Positions 24,386 through 32,400 of a stretch of DNA of 40,579 bases are shown here, piece by piece. The notes beneath the pieces are model-generated. The model saw only the letters and a list, made by a program, of their open reading frames with translations. It was not told where the DNA came from and did no database searches. The DNA is taken from positions 1 through 40,579 of the forward strand of contig CANQNE010000022.1 of NCBI GenBank assembly GCA_947625135.1, in the 5' to 3' direction. Positions within the stretch are counted from its first letter, which is position 1. Each line of letters starts with the position of its first letter. A program made the translations under genes and the position numbers. This DNA comes from an uncultured Lachnospiraceae bacterium. GTDB taxonomy: Bacteria > Bacillota > Clostridia > Lachnospirales > Lachnospiraceae.

Positions 24386-26386
24386 TTAAAGTTTTAAGAT
24401 TTTAAATTTCGATTTCCCTTCTTTTTTCATGTTATATGGCAATCCTGCATTCCTCATACATTCATTAAATACTTCTGGCGTTATTGTACGATCATTTTTT
24501 TCGTTTTGGCCTCGTGCTTCTTCACTTTTACTAAAATGCAAAAAAAGAGTTCTGTTCTTGCCTTTAAATTTAAGATTTTCGTCCTTACTAAGAACAATTT
24601 CAGTTTTACCATCTAGAAATTCTTCAATAGCGTTTTTCAGCCTTTCCCTATATAAATCATCTAACTCTGACTTTGCCTCTTCTACAATACTAATATCCAA
24701 TCCGAGCCATCCTACCTGTTCTTTTAAAAAGGCATCCTCATCTTTTTTAAGTTTTTCAACCATGTTTTTATAATATTCCGCCAGATATGTACTTCTTTCT
24801 AATGAAAAGTAGTTTACCGCTAAAATGCCTTTACATGAAAACAGGAGTTCTTTCGCAGCCTCATATGAATATCTGCTATTTAAAATTTCTGCCAGCAATT
24901 TGTGTTGAAAATATAATACCTTTTCATAATCAATATTTTCATAGCAATAATCATGCCATGATTGAATACTTGGAATATTATTGGGATTATTAAAAACACC
25001 CACATTATCGGAATTTTTATCATCCTTCAAATTACCAAAAGGAAACATTGTGTATTTTCTTATCTGTCTATAATATAGATCTAAAATTTCTCCTTTATCT
25101 TGTAATACCGGCATAAAAATAAGCTGATTATTTTGAACGCTAAAAAGAAGAAAATTTCTTTCCATTATTGATTTAAAAATCTTCTCATTTTTATAATAAA
25201 AATCTAAATTTCTTTTCACCTGCCGATACCGATTATTAAAATGCTGCTGTGCCTGTTTACAAATATACACATTTAATATTTGATTATCAGGTCTTTTTCT
25301 CCCCAGCATTTGTATAAACTGCTCTTCTGTATCACAAAGTAATACGATATTTCTGAGTTGTCTGTCTTTAATAGAAATACCATTATCTAAAACAGAAGTT
25401 GCTATAATTACTTTCTTGTTAATGTATTCCCTTTCTTTTAAATACTTCACAGATTCGTTGGCATCCCCATCTCTTTCATACCTTGCATCAATAAAGATCG
25501 TCTCATCCTTCAATATTTTATCAAAGTCAGTTTTTAATTTTTTTCCATCACTTATACTATCTACAAAAATCAACCATTTGTCAGAAGATCTCTTATCTTT
25601 GCTGATCAAATTTACCAATGTTTCTTCGCTTTCAAAAACTTTTACTTTCACATAACTATAATCCGGCTCTATTTCATATTCAATAAAACGACTTTGACTA
25701 GAATTTGTTATTATGGGCTCCGTTTCTTCATTTGTTATTATGGGCCCCGTTTCTTCATTTGTTATTATGGGCCCCATTTCTTCATTTGTTATTATGGGCC
25801 CCGTTCTTGAATTTGTTATTATGGGCTCCATTGCTTTAAATGGTCGGTTCTGATAATCATAAATGCTCAAAGGACTATAAAAATTTATCGTTCTACTGTC
25901 AATATAACACCTCATAGTCCCCATAGTTGCAGACATAAAAATCTGAATTTTCCAACAACAAATTCCTCTTAAAATATCATATGATACCATCGTATTAGTA
26001 TTAAAGTTTGAATCCGAATAAAAGTAATGACATTCATCATATACAATGTAACTATACTGATTTAACTCCTGAATTATGCTTATATTGTCAATAAGCGCTG
26101 TCTCAATCATTTGATAAGTTTTTATTTCAATATGATTGAGTATGTCACAATCAAACCCTCTATTTAAGTCTACTTTCACACGGCCCCTTAATTCCTCTTC
26201 AAACTGCTCCTTTAACACTTTCCTATTCACCAAATACAGAATCTTTAAATTGCGTTCAACTGCGCAAGGTAATAATTTGTAGAAAATAAAATGACTTTTG
26301 CCGCTCCCTGTTGGTGCTGAAATTTTTATAATCTGACCCCCTCTCCATTCTTTATATTTATCCCCTATTTTTTCAGATACAAACAT
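24386..26386 (-). CDS. DEAD/DEAH-type helicase of the integrative element
   Basis: A 666-residue SF2 helicase-like protein. SAPTGSGKSHF (about 24-34) is Walker A, IVYDECHYFYSD is the DExH box, IFMSATMGT is motif III, and FIQMLGRKRPDNQ is motif VI. Between the two helicase lobes lies a 45-residue insertion of five PIITN repeats (about residues 183-228) encoded by 27-bp tandem repeats. The C-terminal 230 residues are helical without known motif. Similar helicases accompany xis and int on small integrative elements, perhaps in replication. The gene is strongly AT-rich and begins after GGAGAGCGAAAA. Confidence 0.8.
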   Translation of the reverse strand: MFVSEKIGDKYKEWRGGQIIKISAPTGSGKSHFIFYKLLPCAVERNLKILYLVNRKVLKEQFEEELRGRVKVDLNRGFDCDILNHIEIKTYQMIETALIDNISIIQELNQYSYIVYDECHYFYSDSNFNTNTMVSYDILRGICCWKIQIFMSATMGTMRCYIDSRTINFYSPLSIYDYQNRPFKAMEPIITNSRTGPIITNEEMGPIITNEETGPIITNEETEPIITNSSQSRFIEYEIEPDYSYVKVKVFESEETLVNLISKDKRSSDKWLIFVDSISDGKKLKTDFDKILKDETIFIDARYERDGDANESVKYLKEREYINKKVIIATSVLDNGISIKDRQLRNIVLLCDTEEQFIQMLGRKRPDNQILNVYICKQAQQHFNNRYRQVKRNLDFYYKNEKIFKSIMERNFLLFSVQNNQLIFMPVLQDKGEILDLYYRQIRKYTMFPFGNLKDDKNSDNVGVFNNPNNIPSIQSWHDYCYENIDYEKVLYFQHKLLAEILNSRYSYEAAKELLFSCKGILAVNYFSLERSTYLAEYYKNMVEKLKKDEDAFLKEQVGWLGLDISIVEEAKSELDDLYRERLKNAIEEFLDGKTEIVLSKDENLKFKGKNRTLFLHFSKSEEARGQNEKNDRTITPEVFNECMRNAGLPYNMKKEGKSKFKILKL
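25703..25837 (-). repeat. five tandem 27-bp in-frame repeats inside the helicase gene
   Basis: Units start at 25703, 25730, 25757, 25784 and 25811, each beginning ATTTGTTATTATGGGC on the plus strand. They encode the nine-residue unit PIITN followed by four variable residues (SRTG, EEMG, EETG, EETE, SSQS). The middle units are nearly identical, so copy number may change by slippage without breaking the frame. Confidence 0.95.
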
Positions 26387-26637
26387 TTTTCGCTCTCCTT
26401 TACATACGTTTAAACAGCTTGCTCCACTTTATCTCATATAAAGATATAGTATAACAATTCTATACAATAAAAATGGAAGATATAATATATTAGATTTTTC
26501 CAATTTCCAATCTGCATATATTGATTTTACTGTTATTATAACACGTCTATTTTCATTGGAAAATTACTTTTTTCCAATTTGGTATGTTATTTTATACTCC
26601 ATCAATACAGAGAATTGACAAAATCTGACCGCAATTT

Positions 26638-26661
26638 TGACATCAACGCTGACATCAACGC
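26638..26661. repeat. two tandem 12-bp repeats near tRNA-Leu
   Basis: TGACATCAACGC occurs twice back to back, 80 bases before the tRNA-Leu gene and on the integrase side of it. Short direct repeats like this near an element end can be integrase or excisionase arm sites. The rest of 26387-26742 is AT-rich and without coding sequence. Confidence 0.5.
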
Positions 26662-26694
26662 GAGAAGAAATTAGAAATTACTCAGTGGAACTAC

Positions 26695-26724
26695 TGGACA
26701 AAATACCCGGTTTTATGGTATAAA
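26695..26724 (+). promoter_or_regulatory. promoter of tRNA-Leu
   Basis: TGGACA and TATAAA are separated by 18 bases and end 18 bases before the tRNA. Both boxes are one or two bases from consensus. Confidence 0.5.
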
Positions 26725-26742
26725 ATAAGCATAAATCTATTT

Positions 26743-26822
26743 GCGGGTATGATGGAATTGGCAGACATGCCAGATTTAGGTTCTGGTGGGAGACCGTGCA
26801 GGTTCGATCCCTGTTACCCGCA
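26743..26822 (+). tRNA. tRNA-Leu (anticodon UAG)
   Basis: Acceptor stem GCGGGTA/TACCCGC, anticodon stem CCAGA/TCTGG with loop TTTAGGT giving UAG, a long variable arm as expected for Leu, and T-loop GGTTCGATCC. No CCA is encoded. It is followed at once by an intrinsic terminator and looks intact, marking the return from mobile DNA to chromosome. Confidence 0.96.
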
Positions 26823-26830
26823 TTAAACAG

Positions 26831-26865
26831 AAAAATCCCTGAAAGTAATACTTTCAGGGATTTTT
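26831..26865 (+). terminator. terminator of tRNA-Leu
   Basis: AAAAATCCCTGAAAG and CTTTCAGGGATTTTT form a perfect 15-bp stem around TAATA, with the T-run serving as U-tract. It is symmetrical and could also stop minus-strand transcription. Confidence 0.9.
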
Positions 26866-26917
26866 ATTGTTCTGTGGGCTGGTGGCTTTTGCTGGGTGAA
26901 ACTGTTATTTTTATGAT

Positions 26918-27454
26918 TTAATACAAGGTAGCGTTTCCATCTTCATCCAATATTAATGTCGCGCCACTCAAGGAACAGCCTGCAAAATTCAAATCATAAA
27001 ATTCCAGACTGTTTCCTTCGATGTCCTTAATCATCCAGTCCCACACTGTATGGGAATCATCGAAGTAAAAGGTAATATCTTTACTGTCGCCTGCCGCCAG
27101 ATAATCATTTCCCAGTATATCTTCTTCCCATTCATCTGTCTGCGTTACAGAAGCATACATGTAATAAATATCGACCCCTGTATGATTGACTATTGTCACC
27201 GGAAGTTCGTAATCCTGCTGTTCCTGCGCTTCTTTGTACTGTCCCTGCGCAGTCTGTCCCTGCCGGTAAGAATCTTCATCTTCATTATCACTCTGGCTGC
27301 TGTTCACCGAATGGCTGTCCGAGTCGCTGTTATCTATGTCCCTTTTACCGCAACCACTGCATACAGTCAGCAAAAGACTGAGAATGAGGCACAGCCATAT
27401 TTTTGTCCCCATGACGATCGTCTTCTTTTCCCTGCTTACGTTTTTCATTTTCAT
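26918..27454 (-). CDS. putative secreted lipoprotein
   Basis: A 178-residue protein with a basic N terminus and a hydrophobic helix (IWLCLILSLLLTVCSGC) ending in Cys, consistent with a type II signal peptide; the lipobox (CSGC or LTVC) is not perfect. A Ser/Asp/Glu-rich linker (about 40-80) follows, then a beta-rich domain (LPVTIVNHTGVDIYYMYAS to the C terminus). The promoter at 27489-27517 closely matches the promoter of the zinc-ribbon operon at 30626, suggesting co-regulation. Function unknown, probably cell-surface. Confidence 0.7.
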   Translation of the reverse strand: MKMKNVSREKKTIVMGTKIWLCLILSLLLTVCSGCGKRDIDNSDSDSHSVNSSQSDNEDEDSYRQGQTAQGQYKEAQEQQDYELPVTIVNHTGVDIYYMYASVTQTDEWEEDILGNDYLAAGDSKDITFYFDDSHTVWDWMIKDIEGNSLEFYDLNFAGCSLSGATLILDEDGNATLY

Positions 27455-27488
27455 AACAATTACCTCTCTTATTTGACATATTTAGATT

Positions 27489-27560
27489 ATTATATCATAT
27501 CCCTATCCGAAATCAAACCTTTTAAATATACTTTTTGTATTCTTATAAACCTTCTAATTA
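27489..27560 (-). promoter_or_regulatory. promoter with upstream box shared with the zinc-ribbon operon
   Basis: TTGATT and TATAAT with 16-base spacing on the minus strand, plus TAATTAGAAGGT (27549-27560) upstream. All three elements occur with identical spacing at 30626-30697, and most of the intervening sequence is also conserved. Confidence 0.65.
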
Positions 27561-27597
27561 TCTTGTTTGGAAATCACAAATATATTGAATTAGTAAA

Positions 27598-27640
27598 AGG
27601 GCAGGAATGATCCCCGTCCCACAAACGGTCATCCTGCCCT
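27598..27640 (-). terminator. hairpin terminator after the zinc-ribbon operon
   Basis: AGGGCAGGA-TGACCGT pairs across a short loop with ACGG...TCATTCCTGCCCT, followed on the minus strand by TTTTAC. It lies 224 bases beyond the stop of the YARHG protein gene and just upstream of the lipoprotein promoter, so it would insulate the two. Confidence 0.65.
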
Positions 27641-27671
27641 CTTCATAAAAGATTCATTCTCTAAAAAGCTA

Positions 27672-27764
27672 TCATCTGCTCTCTTCTTTTTTCTTCCGAC
27701 GTTTTCTCTCCCATTTTTTGCAGTCATTCCCTATGACAAAAAACATCCCGCACAAAATCAGCAT
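27672..27764 (-). CDS. possible 30-residue small membrane protein
   Basis: An ATG-initiated frame encodes MLILCGMFFVIGNDC followed by a very basic tail (KKWERKRRKKKEESR), the pattern of a tiny membrane-anchored peptide. It lies between the YARHG gene and its terminator. The ribbosome binding site is weak, so it may equally be a decayed gene end. Confidence 0.25.
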   Translation of the reverse strand: MLILCGMFFVIGNDCKKWERKRRKKKEESR

Positions 27765-27863
27765 TTGTTTTTTCTGCTCATGTTTCCTGACCTTTTCTCA
27801 TCCTGACCACAAAAGACATTTCCTTTTTCGTTTCTACAGTCAGCCACACTCTTTCCTGTTCAC

Positions 27864-29231
27864 TTATTCAAGCGACTGGATCAGCGCGATATTATCTTTT
27901 TCAATCTGATTTAACACATTTTCTGAAAAGATATTTGAATCAACTGTTCCACGATACCATGACTTTGAATTAAAATAAGCCTGCATCTCCGGATCCTGAA
28001 ATTTTCTGCCATGACGGGCATAAATCTCGTTTCTCGCAAGTCGGAGCTGCTGCTTCGTCAGTCCCGCGAGATCGCTTGTGGTAAGCCGGCGGGTATTGCT
28101 GTCCGGCAGGATATAATCGCCGCTGCCAGCTGCTTCCTCCGGAGTAACGCCCAAAATTTCATAATTGATCGTGTCATACAGCTCCTGATCAAACACATCA
28201 TTGACTCTCGCGTCATACAGGCTTGCGTTATAATCAACATGCTCTATTGCGTCATTTTCGGATGGCAATGTATAAGTATAGGTGCCCCTTTCGGCCAAAA
28301 ATACTACCTTACATTCTGCGTTGCGGGCCTTATCTCTGTACTTCACGGTAACATATTCGGCATCAGTCTTTTCGTAGCTCCACTCCAGATCCGGTCCGAC
28401 CAGATCATACATCAGCTTATCTACATTGACGCCCATGCCGGGTGCCACATGCCGCTTCACTCCGTCGATCGCTTCCGCGCCAATGTCCGGTTCCTGAGAG
28501 GCATCAGGGGTAGGTTCCGGCGCAGCCGTAGCTTCCGCCGGCTGTTCCGTGACGCGTTCTTCTTTGTTTTCAGGTACACACAAAGCACAGATGCTGTCTA
28601 AAAGCGCCTCTTCCTCAGCATCTTCCATCATTTCCCCGTCTTTATTCACTACCATCAACGCAGGAGGTTCCTCATCCATGCACAAAAAGCGAAACTCATA
28701 TTTGATTTTTTCCTGCTTCTCATTCTCACTGTTCCCGCTGAAATTCACAACATTTGCCTTAGCGGATGTTCTTTCATAATCCCACGTTGGTGAATCAAAA
28801 TATTTTTCCAAAGCTTCTTCGTAGGTCAGATCCGGATATGCTTCCGGGTCGATCTCCGCGTTTTTTACCATATCAATGTATTTATCACTGTTCTGCTGCC
28901 GCAAAACCTCCTGGACAATGAGTATCCCAAAAACAACTGCCACGATACACAGTGGTATCACGATCCACAGCCACTTTTTGCTTTTTTTCTTATTTCCATT
29001 GGTTCGTTCCGGGGGCTTCTGTTGCAAAGACATATCAGAGGATTTCTCCTGTTTCGTATGCTGTACCGGCGGTGTCTGATTCCTCTGCTTCAGGTTCTCA
29101 GACTCGATGGCTGAAGCTTGCTGTTGTTGGCTGTACCCGTCTGTATTATCTCTTTCCTCTGTATGGTGCCCGCAATAAGGACAGATCTTCCATCCGTCTT
29201 TTAGTTCTTTTCCGCAGTTTTCACAAAACAT
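27864..29231 (-). CDS. zinc-ribbon membrane protein with C-terminal YARHG domain
   Basis: A 455-residue protein. CENCGKELKDGWKICPYCG (3-21) is a four-Cys zinc ribbon; a Gln/Ser-rich linker leads to a transmembrane helix (WLWIVIPLCIVAVVFGILIV, about 90-109). The long extracytoplasmic part ends in a YARHG domain (LRLARNEIYARHGRKFQDPE, about 400-440), found in surface proteins of Firmicutes. So the zinc ribbon is cytoplasmic and the YARHG domain outside. The gene starts 23 bases after the related zinc-ribbon gene, so they form an operon. Function likely envelope sensing or peptidoglycan-related; this is inference. Confidence 0.82.
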   Translation of the reverse strand: MFCENCGKELKDGWKICPYCGHHTEERDNTDGYSQQQQASAIESENLKQRNQTPPVQHTKQEKSSDMSLQQKPPERTNGNKKKSKKWLWIVIPLCIVAVVFGILIVQEVLRQQNSDKYIDMVKNAEIDPEAYPDLTYEEALEKYFDSPTWDYERTSAKANVVNFSGNSENEKQEKIKYEFRFLCMDEEPPALMVVNKDGEMMEDAEEEALLDSICALCVPENKEERVTEQPAEATAAPEPTPDASQEPDIGAEAIDGVKRHVAPGMGVNVDKLMYDLVGPDLEWSYEKTDAEYVTVKYRDKARNAECKVVFLAERGTYTYTLPSENDAIEHVDYNASLYDARVNDVFDQELYDTINYEILGVTPEEAAGSGDYILPDSNTRRLTTSDLAGLTKQQLRLARNEIYARHGRKFQDPEMQAYFNSKSWYRGTVDSNIFSENVLNQIEKDNIALIQSLE

Positions 29232-29254
29232 AGTTTACTCCTCCGTCTTTCCTA

Positions 29255-30466
29255 TTATATAGAATAATATGAACCGGCAACGCGGCCATCGCCCGTCTGG
29301 ATCTCAATATGATGATCTTTCGGATAATAGATCATAACCACATCTCCATAATAGATCAGTTCTCCCTGACCGCCAATCTCATCCGGCTCTGCATTGAAAG
29401 TCCAACCGATCCGTGTTCCGTCTGTTGAAACAAATTCTACCTCCAGTCTGACATCATTCTGACAGACCACTTCCAAAATATCCCCCATACGTCCGCGGCT
29501 GAAAATATCATGGTCCACATACCATGAATAGTCAGCTTCATAGCCCCCGGAATAGCCTGCAGAATTGCTTAGACCCGCAGGGGAAAATACAAGGTTTTCA
29601 TCTGACGTGGTAAAGATCACACGATTATTCTGTGCCGGATAGTATTGAAGCTCACCAATCTTTTTTCCGCCGTCCAATTTCATGTCATAAATATAAGCGC
29701 CGTCTGAACCTCTTGTATAGGGATTAAGCTGAACCGTATATGCCATACTGTTCCCGTTAAGCTTAACTGCCAGCAGATCCATACCTGCCAATTCATCGAG
29801 CGAGAGCGTTTTTCCATCCTCCGAAACAAAATCCGCATAACGCTGATACCAGTTATCTGTAAATGCCAGCGCCTGTTCATCTGATCCTGAATATTGTTCC
29901 TCCGCAGCCGGTTCCTGGGTTTCGGGCTCCGGCGTTTTTACTTCCTCTGTGGGAACAGTTTTCTTATTTTCTTTCTCTGTAACTTTTTTGTCAGACTGCT
30001 CGTCCTGCACCTGTATCCTGTTATCTTCTGATTCTTCTTTTGGAGTTTCCACAAAAACTACGACTGATGCAGCGGTCAGCATAATTGACGCGGAAACAAT
30101 GAACGTCCTCTTTTTCCATTCTACTTTATTTAACAGTTTCGGGCAGATTATAACACCTGCAACGGCCAGTATGATCGCCGCTAAAAAACGACCGTACAAA
30201 GCAAAGACCACCGCGATTGCAATATCGAGAAACATATTGATCCAATATTGAACTTTACGAAATATGCCCAATTGGTCAGGATTTCCTTCTGGGCTATTTC
30301 CCTCCGGGCCATTCTCCTCTGGGCCGCTCTTCTCCGGGCTATTTTCCTCTGGGCTATCCGCCTGCTGATCTTTGCTTAAATCCGGATCTTCTTTTATTTT
30401 CTGCCCACAGTTTGGACATAACTGCCAGTCATCCTCTATTTTTTCTCCACAGTTACTGCAATACAT
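29255..30466 (-). CDS. zinc-ribbon membrane protein
   Basis: A 403-residue protein. CSNCGEKIEDDWQLCPNCG (3-21) is a zinc ribbon. Next comes a pentapeptide-like repeat tract (SPEEN, SPEKS, GPEEN, GPEGN, SPEGN, about 38-62), then two or three hydrophobic helices (about 75-150), an acidic linker, and a beta-rich extracytoplasmic domain. The overall plan resembles the neighbouring YARHG protein but the C-terminal domain differs. Promoter and upstream box at 30626-30697. No specific function recognised; a surface or stress role is likely. Confidence 0.72.
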   Translation of the reverse strand: MYCSNCGEKIEDDWQLCPNCGQKIKEDPDLSKDQQADSPEENSPEKSGPEENGPEGNSPEGNPDQLGIFRKVQYWINMFLDIAIAVVFALYGRFLAAIILAVAGVIICPKLLNKVEWKKRTFIVSASIMLTAASVVVFVETPKEESEDNRIQVQDEQSDKKVTEKENKKTVPTEEVKTPEPETQEPAAEEQYSGSDEQALAFTDNWYQRYADFVSEDGKTLSLDELAGMDLLAVKLNGNSMAYTVQLNPYTRGSDGAYIYDMKLDGGKKIGELQYYPAQNNRVIFTTSDENLVFSPAGLSNSAGYSGGYEADYSWYVDHDIFSRGRMGDILEVVCQNDVRLEVEFVSTDGTRIGWTFNAEPDEIGGQGELIYYGDVVMIYYPKDHHIEIQTGDGRVAGSYYSI

Positions 30467-30625
30467 CTTCTATCCTTTCCGCCATACACTGCATGAAACA
30501 ATCAAGATTCTTCTTTACGCAATTTCCCCTTGAACAGATCAATTCAAAATCTCATTTTTTCGCTTTCTTATTTCTTTGTTATCAACATTTTTCTGATCTC
30601 ATTTTTTAAATAAATAATTTAATTT

Positions 30626-30697
30626 ATTATAACATATCATTTTCAAAAATCAAACTTTTTACATACTATTTTTATCTTTATATAGACCTTTTAATTA
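30626..30697 (-). promoter_or_regulatory. promoter of the zinc-ribbon operon with upstream box
   Basis: TTGATT-16-TATAAT on the minus strand, with TAATTAAAAGGT (30686-30697) positioned 38 bases upstream of the -35 box, as in the lipoprotein promoter. It lies in the 285-base gap shared with the divergent XRE gene, so the box may be that regulator's operator. Confidence 0.65.
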
Positions 30698-30751
30698 GTT
30701 TATCAAAGAATCGTTCACACATAAACTATACGCAGGAGGTCTGATTAAATT

Positions 30752-31096
30752 ATGAAAGAAAACATTTTAATGCCAATCGGCAACAGGATCGCGGAGGTAA
30801 GACGTTCTCACAAGGTTACGCAGGAACGGCTTGCCGATATACTCGATGTAAGCCCGAAACACATATCCCATACGGAGTGCGGCACTTCCAGTCTTTCATT
30901 GAAAAATCTGATGGAGTTCTGCAGGCAGTTCGACTGCAGCCTGGATTACATCATTTTTGGAAAAACAGAGGATAACTCGCTTGCCAAGCTTCCTGCAGAA
31001 ATCATTCATATCCTGCAGACGGGAACTGACAAAGACATCCAAAGACTTAACCGCTATTTACAAACATACATTGATCTCATGAACGGACGGGATTGA
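30752..31096 (+). CDS. XRE family transcriptional regulator
   Basis: A 114-residue protein. RIAEVRRSHKVTQERLADIL and SPKHISHTECGTSSLSLKNL form a Cro/C1 helix-turn-helix at residues about 10-65. The C-terminal 45 residues are helical and probably dimerise. ATG at 30752 follows AGGAGG. It is divergent from the zinc-ribbon operon, the usual layout of a local regulator and its target. The signal it senses is not evident. Confidence 0.88.
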   Translation: MKENILMPIGNRIAEVRRSHKVTQERLADILDVSPKHISHTECGTSSLSLKNLMEFCRQFDCSLDYIIFGKTEDNSLAKLPAEIIHILQTGTDKDIQRLNRYLQTYIDLMNGRD

Positions 31097-31178
31097 TCTT
31101 TTGACAGTGGAAACTCCGGACAACTCTGGGTATGAAGGGTTCTTTGAATCTGAAAACTGAGATGTTTTATGGACACAA

Positions 31179-31207
31179 TTGATATTCCCGCAAAAAAGTG
31201 TTATAAT
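31179..31207 (+). promoter_or_regulatory. promoter of the AI-2E family gene
   Basis: TTGATA and TATAAT with 17-base spacing, 108 bases upstream of the start codon. Confidence 0.65.
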
Positions 31208-31315
31208 TGACAAAAGACAAAAGATATTTTTTGTTTTTTCCCCTGATATTGGGCATATACTATATAAATGCAGGGATAACACAGGAAAACAGCACTTATC
31301 ATTGTGGGGTTTCAA

Positions 31316-32389
31316 ATGAACATCGAAAAGCGAAGACAATTTATCATCAATTTTTTATATTGCTTTATCATTGCAGCGATCATTTATGTCATATTAAAAT
31401 ACGGTATTTCTCTGATCTTTCCTTTTATATTCGGTTTTTTAGTGGCTTACATGCTGAAAAAGCCCATCGCCTTTTTATCAAAAAAACTGCATCTGAAACG
31501 TCCTTTTGCGGCGATTATCCTGGTGGTGATCTTTTATGCGATCATCGTTACTATTTTTTCCGTGATCAGCGTAAAGCTTTTTGTGGCCGCAAAGGACTTT
31601 GTATTTCGGCTTCCCCAGATCTACAGCAAAGACATCCAGCCGGTTATATCCAACATTTTTGATGATATCGAGGAATATGCTTCCCGGATCGATCCTTCTT
31701 TAATTGCTTCACTGGAAGAAGTTTCCTCCGGCTTTATGCAGTCTATCAGCAACCTGATCTCCAATATATCTGTAGGCATGGTGACTGCCGTTTCCGGCTA
31801 CGCCTCTTCTCTGCCTGTATTTATCGTAAAGCTGCTGATCGCCATCATCGCCACATTTTTTATCGCTGTGGATTATCATACGGTTTCTTCTTTTCTTTTG
31901 CGGCAGCTTTCAGACAAGCGCCGGGCGATGCTGCTGAATATAAAAAATCAGCTGCTTACCACACTTTCCGGTTATGGAAAGTCGTACGCGCTGATTTTGG
32001 GCATTACTTTTCTTGAATTGTCTCTGGGGCTTAGCATCATCGGCGTCAAGAATGCCGTTTACATTGCGATCTTGATCGCGCTTCTGGACATACTTCCGGT
32101 ACTGGGTACCGGAAGCGTCATGATCCCGTGGGCGGTCATTTCCCTGATTCAGGGCAACTATCCTATGGCTGTGAAGCTACTGATCCTGTATGTAGCTATC
32201 ACTGTCATCCGCAATGTGATCGAGCCCAGAATCGTGGGCAACCAGGTAGGCCTTCATCCTATGGCTACTCTGTTTGCCATGTTTGTGGGCACACAGCTTT
32301 TTGGCATCATCGGACTGTTTGGACTGCCCATCACGCTGGCCTTGCTGAAGAACATGAATGACAAGGGCCTGATCCACATCTTCAAATAG
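31316..32389 (+). CDS. AI-2E family transporter (YtvI-like membrane protein)
   Basis: About 357 residues with seven or eight predicted transmembrane helices in the AI-2E family pattern: two N-terminal helices (FLYCFIIAAIIYVILKYGI, IFPFIFGFLVAYML), a soluble central segment, then the C-terminal bundle with LGITFLELSLGLSIIGVKNA and the conserved DILPVLGTGSVMIPWA and EPRIVGNQVGLHP. In Clostridia and Bacilli such proteins include the sporulation protein YtvI; other members transport AI-2 or exchange Na+/H+. Which applies here is unclear. ATG at 31316 is preferred to GTG at 31304. Confidence 0.88.
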   Translation: MNIEKRRQFIINFLYCFIIAAIIYVILKYGISLIFPFIFGFLVAYMLKKPIAFLSKKLHLKRPFAAIILVVIFYAIIVTIFSVISVKLFVAAKDFVFRLPQIYSKDIQPVISNIFDDIEEYASRIDPSLIASLEEVSSGFMQSISNLISNISVGMVTAVSGYASSLPVFIVKLLIAIIATFFIAVDYHTVSSFLLRQLSDKRRAMLLNIKNQLLTTLSGYGKSYALILGITFLELSLGLSIIGVKNAVYIAILIALLDILPVLGTGSVMIPWAVISLIQGNYPMAVKLLILYVAITVIRNVIEPRIVGNQVGLHPMATLFAMFVGTQLFGIIGLFGLPITLALLKNMNDKGLIHIFK

Positions 32390-32400
32390 CAGGCTCATTT

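Noticed and set aside
25703-25837. CRISPR-like array of five 27-bp repeats
   Set aside because: The units are contiguous without spacers and are in frame inside a helicase gene, so they are a coding minisatellite.
1-26386. Complete self-transmissible conjugative element
   Set aside because: No VirB4, coupling protein or other type IV secretion gene is in the window; only recombination and mobilisation genes are seen. The remainder may lie to the left.
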